This document shows, one piece after another, positions 1-5,738 of a stretch of DNA of 5,738 nucleotides (positions within the stretch are counted from its first letter, which is position 1; the number at the start of each line of letters is the position of its first letter). The notes under the pieces are model-generated. The model did no database searches, was not told the origin of the DNA, and worked only from the letters and a program-made list of their open reading frames with translations. The DNA comes from Gammaproteobacteria bacterium (GTDB lineage Bacteria; Pseudomonadota; Gammaproteobacteria; Pseudomonadales; Azotimanducaceae): the NCBI GenBank assembly GCA_002719135.1, contig PBGU01000015.1, positions 52,606 through 58,343 on the forward strand. Reading direction: 5' to 3'. The translations under genes were made by a program, and so were the position numbers.

Positions 1-75
1 GTCTCGATGCGAGTCTCGGTACGTTTCGGGACATGCGCTACCATGAGGCCCATGCTTCCGGGGAAAGTGGTATGA
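1..75 (+). CDS. Possible C-terminal end of an upstream gene (partial)
   Basis: Frame 1 is open from the left edge and stops at a TGA at 73-75, giving 24 residues that end in RPMLPGKVV. The stop overlaps the ATG of the crotonase gene in an ATGA arrangement, which is typical of translationally coupled operon genes; that overlap is the main support. The fragment is too short to assign to a family. Frame 3 is also open to the edge and runs into the crotonase, while frame 2 stops at 44-46, so an open frame of this length could arise by chance. If real, the gene would be co-transcribed with the crotonase and may belong to the same acyl-CoA pathway (inference). Confidence 0.33.
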   Translation, partial: VSMRVSVRFGTCATMRPMLPGKVV

Positions 76-869
76 CGACCTACGAAAACCTAACCATAGA
101 AAAAAATGGCTCTGTCGCTACCATCACGTTTAATCGACCCGATAAGGCCAACGCTCTCGATCACGCACATTTACTGGATATCGAGAATGTGGCGTTGTCA
201 TTTCGCGACGATCCCGACACACGAGCCGTCGTTTTTACTGGCAAAGGTAAGCACTTTTCGTCCGGCGCAGATTTGTCCGCCCATCCCGATCCAGTAGTCA
301 AAAACGCTGGACTCGTGCTGCGTCGTCGTCGCGCGCGACTAGGGGAACGCGCAATCGAAGCGATCTACAACATGGATCAAATCACCATTGCCGCGTGGAA
401 CGGTGCCGCGATGGGAGGAGGCGCTTGCTTAGCGACTGCGATGGATTTTCGTATCGGCGCGGACGACTGCTTCATGCAATACCCCGAAATTTTAATTGGT
501 GTGAATCTGATGTGGAAAAGCCTTCCTCTTATTGCCCACCTCGCCGGCCCAGCACGCGCCAAGCGTTTGGTGGTTGGTGGAGAACGCGTCGACGCATCAA
601 CGCTTTACGACTGGGGCATTCTCGATGCTGTCGTCAATCGAGAATCCTTGTTGGAAGAGGCTCTGTCTTGGGCGACGCGTTACGCCGCGCTCGCGCCGAT
701 TCCCGCCCAAATGATTAAACGGAGTGTCAATGCAATCGTTTCATCTCTAGATGCGGCCGTCATGCACATGGATGTCGATCAAAATATCCTTTCGGCCACC
801 ACCGACGATCGCCAAATCGCGGTGAAAGCCTATCTCGAAAAGACTGACCCTTCGTTCACCGGTAACTAA
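72..869 (+). CDS. Enoyl-CoA hydratase/isomerase (crotonase) family protein
   Basis: A 265-residue protein, the usual length of a single-domain crotonase, expected to be cytoplasmic and to act on an acyl-CoA thioester. I chose the ATG at 72 (MTTYENL) because the beta-strand start and the NRPDKANAL motif (residues 21-29) then fall where the family has them, and because it forms an ATGA overlap with an upstream open frame. An in-frame ATG at 33 would add 13 residues with no family likeness. Oxyanion-hole segments are visible as HFSSGADL (61-68, A66) and NGAAMGGG (110-117, G116). Aligned without gaps to rat mitochondrial hydratase, Glu164 is kept as E139 in YPEI, but the Glu144 position is C119. 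The following GAGG-type segment is replaced by NLMWKS. One acidic residue fits a double-bond isomerase or another crotonase reaction better than a standard hydratase. A basic run (RRRRAR, 84-89) lies in the variable region that often contacts CoA. The exact substrate is unknown. Confidence 0.9.
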   Translation: MTTYENLTIEKNGSVATITFNRPDKANALDHAHLLDIENVALSFRDDPDTRAVVFTGKGKHFSSGADLSAHPDPVVKNAGLVLRRRRARLGERAIEAIYNMDQITIAAWNGAAMGGGACLATAMDFRIGADDCFMQYPEILIGVNLMWKSLPLIAHLAGPARAKRLVVGGERVDASTLYDWGILDAVVNRESLLEEALSWATRYAALAPIPAQMIKRSVNAIVSSLDAAVMHMDVDQNILSATTDDRQIAVKAYLEKTDPSFTGN

Positions 870-895
870 GTTCCAAGTCCCACAATGTCGATATG

Positions 896-921
896 CAAAG
901 CGCCGGTTAGCGGATCGGCGC
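896..921 (-). terminator. Possible weak intrinsic terminator of the pump genes
   Basis: A perfect 6-bp GC-only inverted repeat (GCGCCG at 900-905 and CGGCGC at 916-921) with a 10-base loop is followed, on the minus strand, by only three Ts (899-897) and then GCATAT. The permease stop codon (907-909) lies inside the loop. The position at the end of the operon suits a terminator, but the T tract is short and the stem is partly inside the coding region, so it could be chance or rho-dependent termination may be used instead. No U-run follows the repeat on the plus strand, so it does not look like an ordinary terminator for the crotonase gene. Confidence 0.33.
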
Positions 922-3900
922 GGATGCTTGCTGTCCGGAAGCGTGCGATTCGACCGACGGGCTCAAGCGACGCGAAAACAGTGGGTACAAGTCTTCTTCG
1001 ACGATGGCGACGAGCGCCGGCACAACAAAGAGAATAATCACACTCGCAAACACGATGCCAACGGCGAGACTGACCGCCATAGGGATAAGGAACTGCGCGC
1101 TGATGCTCCGCTCAAATAGCATAGGCGTAAGTCCAAGGGCCGTAGTGGCCGTGGTCAAGAATATTGCGCGAAAACGCCGTTGAGCCGCCAAGACGATGGC
1201 TTCTGTTGGACCGTTGTCGGTTGTGCGACAAATGATATTGTATCGATCAATCATGACCAGTGAATCGTTCACCACGACGCCCGTTAGCGCGATCATGCCG
1301 AAAATCGAAATAAACGATAGGTCGTAGCCAAGTAGTAGATGTCCGATGACGGCTCCTGCCATCCCTGCTGGGATGCCGGCACCAATGATCAACGGTTGAA
1401 TGTAACTTTTAAGTTCCGCGGCTAGGAGCGCGTACATCACGACCAGTGCAAACGCCAAAGCAGAGACCATCGCCCCGAGGTCCTCCACTTGATCTTGCGA
1501 GAAACCCGCCTTAGTGACTTGCAAACCCGGAAATTCTTTGACCAACGCGGGTATCACGTTGTCGTCGATAATGGCGGTGGCCTCGGTTTGTGTCATGACA
1601 TCAGAATCCACCTTCCCAGATACCGATACGATTCGGTGCCCATCGACTCGATTGATTTCGGAATAACTACGCGATTCGATCGTCCGTGCCACAGTGGAGA
1701 GCGGGGCTTCGGTACCATCCGCAAGACGAATTCGCACATTCAACAAATCACGCTCGCTGTTTCGTTGATCGCGCGGGTACCGAACCATCACCTTTAATTC
1801 CTGCCTACCCCGCTGTATCCGATGGACCTCTTCGCCAAAGAAATGCTGGCGGAGCTGGCGCGCGATATCCGCTGGTGAAAGTCCGGCTGCCTCACCCGCG
1901 GCCGTGAGTTCGATGTCGTATTGACGTTTACCCAAGCTTGACGAATCTTGTAGATCGGTCATGCCATTTATTGTGTGAAGCTCATCCTTGAACCTTTCGA
2001 TTGCTCGTGTCAGAAGGATCTCGTCTTGGTGTGAGAGCTCGTAATCCACGGATGAGCCGTCACCAACGACGTCACTTGAAAAAGACAGGCTTTCCGCCCC
2101 AGGAATTAGCCCCACCTCGGCTCGCCAAGCACGAGCCAGATCTTTCGCGGATTGGGTCCTAATCGAATCAGACATGAGCTCGATCTGGACAGACGCGATG
2201 TGGCTCGCATACGTCGAGCCTGCACCGCCGGCGGGCCCGCTCATACCCAATTCGACATGGCCACCGATGGTAACGAGCGTCGATTTAAACGCGGTACCGC
2301 GAGTTGCGGCGTTTACATTAACGGCCGCCGCTGTGACTTTTTCCGCACCCGCCTGAGTGATCGAAAAAGGGGTCCCGATAGGAAATATTACCTGGGCATT
2401 AATCCGATCCGACTCAAGATCCGGGAAACCAATGTACCTAACCCAACCAAAAAATAAGATCAGCGCTGCAATGGCAAGGAGGCCCAACCACGCCAACATC
2501 GTCAGCCACCGATACGAGACGGCTTGGGCAATGGCTGGGACAAGAAGATCATCACGAAAATGCTCCACCCAGGCGGCGATTTTCTGTTGGACCGCGTCCA
2601 ACGGGTACCGACTCCATGTCCCTGGATGCGCCAAATGCGCCGGTAAGATAAAGAACGCTTCAACCAGCGACATCGTCAACACCAACATTACAACGATGGC
2701 GACATCCCTCATCATCTGCCCCATGAAACCGGTAACAAACGTAAGCGAGCCAAAAGCCACCATGGTCGTCAGTACACCCACGAAAACGGGTGCGAGCACC
2801 CCCTTGACTCCGTTCACCGATGCTTCTGTTCCGACACGACCCATTTCACGTTCTGCTGCGATGTTCTCGCCCACCACCACTGCGTCATCGACGACGACAC
2901 CAATGACAATGATGAGACCGAAAAGGGAGATCATGTTGAGGCTGACATCGAACGCGCCGAAAAAGAGGAACGCGCCGAAAAACGAAATCGGCACGCCCAT
3001 CGCAACCCAAATCGCGAGCCGAAGATCCAACATAAGCACCAGGAAGAGAAACACGAGTACAAACCCAAGCAAGCCGTTCTTCATGAGAAGGCTGATGCGC
3101 GACTCAATAAATTCCGATTGATCTGAAAGAATGGCGATATCGAGTCCTTGAGGCGCTTTAAACGTCTCGAGCAGTGTCCGAACATCCGCCGCGATACCAA
3201 TGGCATCTTCCGGCTCAGATTTCTGCACCCTAACCACCACGCTCGGCCGACCCTGGTACCGATTAATCAGATCAATGTCCGCAAAACCGTCTCGTATTTT
3301 CGCCACGTCACGCAGACGTAATATGCTCCCATCTGAAGACGCTCGAAGAACAATGTCTTCGAACTCGCGACCCGATACCCGTTTCGAGTTGGTACGGAGA
3401 AGGAGATCGCCACCTTCCGTCCTTAATTCACCCGCCGACAGGTTTAACGACGACACCCTCACCGCTCCTGCTACCTGACTCATCGACAGGTTGTAACGAC
3501 GCAACGCTTGTTCGCTGACCTCGATCGCAATTTCGTAATTACGAGCCCCATCAATCGATACCAAGGAAATACTTGATAGTCCCAGCAACGCCTGTTCAAG
3601 AAGTTCCGCACCTAGGCGTAACTCCTTCTCTCCCCGTTCGGAGGAAACCACGATGGCCATCACTTCGCTGACGGTCTCGGCCAGCACAACGTCTGGGTTT
3701 TCCGCATCTAAAGGTGGAAAGTCGACTAACCGATCAACCGCGGTCTCAATGTCGTTTCGAACTTTGACTTCATCGACATTGTCTTTAAGCTCCGCGGTTA
3801 CGACACCGTAGTTTTCGACCGCCGTCGACCGCACCTGGTCAATACCGTCGATACCCCTAATAGCTTCTTCTACACGGCGCGTGACACCCTCTTCGACTTC

Positions 3901-4122
3901 GCTCGGTGTCGCGCCTGGATACGGCACCGAAATGCTTGCAATGCCAAAGTCCAGCGTCGGAAACGTCTGTGAGGTGAGGTTTGTCCAGGCAAAAAAACCA
4001 CCGATCAGCATCACCAACATCGTCAAGTTGGCTGCTACAGAATTACTCGTGAAAGCCCGCAATAGCCGATTTGCCCCCGGCGTGGGCGACGCGTTGGGAT
4101 CAACGCCATCGATGTCACTCAT
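907..4122 (-). CDS. RND-family efflux permease (AcrB/HAE1-like)
   Basis: A 1071-residue inner-membrane pump of the resistance-nodulation-division superfamily, expected to act as a trimer that exports hydrophobic compounds using proton influx. The layout is complete: TM1 near 31-48, first porter domain about 50-340, TM2-6 about 346-497 with a cytoplasmic amphipathic helix after them, TM7 near 540-560, second porter domain about 562-875, and TM8-12 about 881-1042. Porter motifs such as FPTLDF and YPGATPSEVEEGV are typical. The TM4 proton-relay pair is present (D412, D413 in VVDDAVVVGEN). By gapless alignment to AcrB, Arg971 and Thr978 correspond to R983 and T990, but Lys940 is N952, followed by D953 (VVVNDSLVMID). 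The length slightly exceeds AcrB, with a Ser/Ala-rich C-terminal tail. The start overlaps the adaptor stop (ATGA, 4119-4122) with no clear ribosome site of its own, which points to translational coupling. The substrate cannot be told from sequence; export of drugs, lipids or metabolites is possible. Confidence 0.95.
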   Translation of the reverse strand: MSDIDGVDPNASPTPGANRLLRAFTSNSVAANLTMLVMLIGGFFAWTNLTSQTFPTLDFGIASISVPYPGATPSEVEEGVTRRVEEAIRGIDGIDQVRSTAVENYGVVTAELKDNVDEVKVRNDIETAVDRLVDFPPLDAENPDVVLAETVSEVMAIVVSSERGEKELRLGAELLEQALLGLSSISLVSIDGARNYEIAIEVSEQALRRYNLSMSQVAGAVRVSSLNLSAGELRTEGGDLLLRTNSKRVSGREFEDIVLRASSDGSILRLRDVAKIRDGFADIDLINRYQGRPSVVVRVQKSEPEDAIGIAADVRTLLETFKAPQGLDIAILSDQSEFIESRISLLMKNGLLGFVLVFLFLVLMLDLRLAIWVAMGVPISFFGAFLFFGAFDVSLNMISLFGLIIVIGVVVDDAVVVGENIAAEREMGRVGTEASVNGVKGVLAPVFVGVLTTMVAFGSLTFVTGFMGQMMRDVAIVVMLVLTMSLVEAFFILPAHLAHPGTWSRYPLDAVQQKIAAWVEHFRDDLLVPAIAQAVSYRWLTMLAWLGLLAIAALILFFGWVRYIGFPDLESDRINAQVIFPIGTPFSITQAGAEKVTAAAVNVNAATRGTAFKSTLVTIGGHVELGMSGPAGGAGSTYASHIASVQIELMSDSIRTQSAKDLARAWRAEVGLIPGAESLSFSSDVVGDGSSVDYELSHQDEILLTRAIERFKDELHTINGMTDLQDSSSLGKRQYDIELTAAGEAAGLSPADIARQLRQHFFGEEVHRIQRGRQELKVMVRYPRDQRNSERDLLNVRIRLADGTEAPLSTVARTIESRSYSEINRVDGHRIVSVSGKVDSDVMTQTEATAIIDDNVIPALVKEFPGLQVTKAGFSQDQVEDLGAMVSALAFALVVMYALLAAELKSYIQPLIIGAGIPAGMAGAVIGHLLLGYDLSFISIFGMIALTGVVVNDSLVMIDRYNIICRTTDNGPTEAIVLAAQRRFRAIFLTTATTALGLTPMLFERSISAQFLIPMAVSLAVGIVFASVIILFVVPALVAIVEEDLYPLFSRRLSPSVESHASGQQASAPIR

Positions 4123-5291
4123 GGAGCGGTATCAACCGGCAAAGTGCGCACGCGCATGCCTTCGAATGCGGAAGGAACGGGCCCGACTACGATTCCTTGC
4201 CCGTACTCAAAGGCTTCCACCAGGATGCCCACCGTCGAACGGTTCCTGATATCGGGTGAATGTCGGACCAGCTTGTCATCAATAACTATCCACAAATGGC
4301 CGCCTGGTTGCTCGACGGCCTCCGAGAGTTGATACGAGGATGGCACGGTGGGTCCTACTATCTTCGCGTCTATAAACGTTCCAGGGGACAGTTCCGGACC
4401 ACCTGTTAACCGCATGTACAATTTCGAAAATCGAGTGCGCTCATCCAGCACCGCAGCAACCCGTTCCACGACCGCTGGATACACGTTTGCATCCTTTGTA
4501 TTAGATCCCACATATACCATCGCGGCACGACCTTCCGCAGGCGTCAGATTCAGTAGTTCGGTTTGTCCGATGGGTACATTGACTTCAATTGCATCAAGCG
4601 CGAATACTCGTCCAAAGGACTGTCCACGAGAAAGCATCTGCCCCACTTCCGCCGTGCTGGAAGTCACTCTACCCGCGAAAGGCAACGAAATTTTCGTTCG
4701 GGAAAGATCTAACTCCGCCGCCGCCGCACGAGCGCGAGCAGACAAAAGCTGCGCGCGTGCCTGTCCGATTTGAGGCTCTCTCGCTACTAACGCCGGTACC
4801 GAATCTCCTGAGTGTAAAAGCGCGTAATTGCTGCTTGCAACCGCGCCTTCCGTTTGCTGCAACAACAAATTCGACTCCGCGCTTGCGACTTCCGCATTCG
4901 CCTGTTCAACCGCGAGCCGAAAATCACGCTCGTCAATTCCAATAAGTACTTCTCCGAAAGTAAACGAACCTCCGGCCCGAAGCGATGGCGACACCTCGAC
5001 CACCCGCCCTGAAACTTCGGGAACTAACTCGACGTAACTTCGGGCATTGATTGTTCCCGTGACGTCGACTAAGACGTCCCTCGCGATTGAATCTGGTAAC
5101 AGTACGTTCACAACAGGTAGTGCGTTGACCCTGCTACTTCCTATTTGTGAACTTCGTTGTTCAACCGCCGGGTCGCGTAGGGTGAACGCATACGTTCCCA
5201 GGCCAACGACGAAAAGCAGGATCAAACCGATTTGCAGCGTACCTGACGCCAGGATCCTACGGCTTGAGTTGCGGATATCGATGTCTAACAC
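4119..5291 (-). CDS. RND efflux periplasmic adaptor (membrane-fusion protein, HlyD/AcrA-like)
   Basis: A 390-residue adaptor that should link the downstream permease to an outer-membrane channel. A short, Arg-containing N-terminus (R7, R11, R12) precedes one hydrophobic segment (about 18-37), so the protein is probably anchored in the inner membrane with its bulk in the periplasm; there is no lipobox Cys. The order is then first lipoyl half (about 89-120, EVSGRVVEV), alpha-helical hairpin (about 121-200, Ala/Gln-rich), second lipoyl half (201-230, LPFAGRV and VGQMLSRGQ), beta-barrel (about 231-315) and membrane-proximal domain to the end. The hairpin tip carries VAREPQIGQA, which I recall as typical of one adaptor subfamily, rather than the RxxxLxxxxxxS tip pattern of AcrA. 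The start is the GTG at 5291-5289; an in-frame TGA lies two codons upstream, so the gene cannot begin earlier in this frame. The purine-rich GAGGG directly abuts the GTG, too close for a normal ribosome site, so the exact start is uncertain. The 116-base gap to the next gene upstream shows no convincing promoter. Confidence 0.92.
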   Translation of the reverse strand: MLDIDIRNSSRRILASGTLQIGLILLFVVGLGTYAFTLRDPAVEQRSSQIGSSRVNALPVVNVLLPDSIARDVLVDVTGTINARSYVELVPEVSGRVVEVSPSLRAGGSFTFGEVLIGIDERDFRLAVEQANAEVASAESNLLLQQTEGAVASSNYALLHSGDSVPALVAREPQIGQARAQLLSARARAAAAELDLSRTKISLPFAGRVTSSTAEVGQMLSRGQSFGRVFALDAIEVNVPIGQTELLNLTPAEGRAAMVYVGSNTKDANVYPAVVERVAAVLDERTRFSKLYMRLTGGPELSPGTFIDAKIVGPTVPSSYQLSEAVEQPGGHLWIVIDDKLVRHSPDIRNRSTVGILVEAFEYGQGIVVGPVPSAFEGMRVRTLPVDTAP

Positions 5292-5407
5292 CCCTCATAC
5301 GATTCATTCGCCCGTTTGCCCACCGACTCCCACGATAATCGGCAATGTGCGCCAACACGCACCGCCTGCCTTGAGCCTACCAGGTATCCGAATTCTGCCC
5401 CTGACAC

Positions 5408-5728
5408 TTACTGCGTGACTGAACGGGGTGTCGGAACGATCCGTTGAACATTGATCCCTGAGCGATCCATCAATTCACCCACACGAGGCGCGAACGACGT
5501 TTTCCATTCGTCACTTTCATAGACTGCCTCGTAGAGACGCTCTCTTTCAGCTTCCGAACTGAAACGCCGCATCCATACGTACGTTGTCGGGTCTTCTTCA
5601 CCGCGAAAACTCCCCGTAATCACCATCCCTTTTCCAACCTGAAAGGGAATAATTTCGGACTCCATTAATTCGACGAACGCGTCCATTTTCCCGTCAACAA
5701 CTTGGTATTGTCTCAACTCATAGAACAT
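5408..5728 (-). CDS. NIPSNAP-family protein
   Basis: A 106-residue soluble protein, complete and of the usual length for a single bacterial NIPSNAP domain (a dimeric alpha/beta-barrel ferredoxin-like fold). Family hallmarks are the opening MFYELRQYQVVDGKMDAF, then VGKGMVITGSF (about 32-42), the YVWMRRFSSEAERERL strand-helix unit (about 50-65), and YESDEWK (about 70-76) near the last helix. There is no signal peptide or membrane segment, so it is probably cytoplasmic. The ATG at 5728 is well supported by GGAG six bases upstream. The biochemical role of bacterial NIPSNAP proteins is poorly defined; some relatives sit in catabolic clusters, and no catalytic residue can be assigned here. It lies upstream of the pump genes on the same strand, separated by 116 bases, so co-transcription is possible but not shown. 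Confidence 0.88.
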   Translation of the reverse strand: MFYELRQYQVVDGKMDAFVELMESEIIPFQVGKGMVITGSFRGEEDPTTYVWMRRFSSEAERERLYEAVYESDEWKTSFAPRVGELMDRSGINVQRIVPTPRSVTQ

Positions 5729-5732
5729 CCGG

Positions 5733-5738
5733 TTCTCC
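5733..5738 (-). promoter_or_regulatory. Ribosome binding site of the NIPSNAP gene
   Basis: On the minus strand GGAGAA ends five bases before the ATG, so the GGAG core is at a near-ideal distance. It fixes the start of the NIPSNAP gene and is the only strong Shine-Dalgarno sequence in front of a gene in the window. The promoter would lie beyond the right edge. Confidence 0.75.

Noticed and set aside
2357..3121. A 254-codon open frame on the plus strand, opposite the permease
   Set aside because: It lies wholly antisense to a well-supported RND gene, its translation is Thr/Ser/Arg-rich without domain likeness, and it has no ribosome site. It looks like a shadow of the coding strand.
3881..4773. 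Several plus-strand open frames opposite the adaptor and the permease N-terminus
   Set aside because: They overlap proven lipoyl, hairpin and membrane regions on the other strand and show low-complexity composition with no recognisable domain.
5347..5362. Small hairpin (GTGCG / CGCAC, six-base loop) in the gap between the NIPSNAP and adaptor genes
   Set aside because: The stem is only five base pairs and is not followed by a T run on either strand, so it does not support a terminator or a riboswitch.
5292..5407. Possible promoter for the adaptor gene in the 116-base gap
   Set aside because: I looked for paired -35 and -10 boxes at 16-18 bases on the minus strand. AT-rich bits such as GATTAT lack a matching -35 element, so no promoter can be called.
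1..5738. Mobile element, CRISPR array, tRNA/rRNA or a new defence-type system
   Set aside because: No transposase or integrase, spaced repeats, long terminal inverted repeats or RNA gene signatures were seen. The genes are intact members of known families and fill nearly the whole window.

Overview
The window looks like a piece of a Gram-negative chromosome, most likely from a pseudomonadotan and perhaps an uncultured or marine gammaproteobacterium. The basis is an RND efflux pump with its periplasmic adaptor, a crotonase and a NIPSNAP-family protein, all with moderate GC and tight gene packing. The taxonomic guess is inference from gene content; no rRNA or other marker is present.

Layout: a plus-strand gene of the enoyl-CoA hydratase/isomerase (crotonase) family fills bases 72-869. 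It follows, with an ATGA overlap, an open frame that enters from the left edge and may be the tail of another gene. It converges on a minus-strand group that fills the rest of the window. In transcription order (right to left) this is a small NIPSNAP-family protein (5728-5408), a 116-base gap, a membrane-fusion (adaptor) protein (5291-4119), and an RND permease (4122-907) whose start overlaps the adaptor stop by four bases (ATGA). The convergent gap of 37 bases carries a GC-rich inverted repeat that may act as a weak terminator for the pump genes.

How the parts work together: the adaptor and permease should form two of the three parts of a proton-driven tripartite exporter. The outer-membrane channel is not encoded here, so a channel from elsewhere (TolC-like) would be needed. 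The NIPSNAP protein is on the same strand and could be co-transcribed, but nothing in the sequence ties it to efflux. The crotonase probably belongs to a separate acyl-CoA pathway with genes to the left of the window.

I found no mobile element, CRISPR array, RNA gene or clearly new system. The points most worth a second look are active-site variations: a crotonase with only one of the two hydratase glutamates, and a permease with Asn in place of the proton-relay lysine of AcrB. The weakly defined start of the adaptor gene is a further open question.
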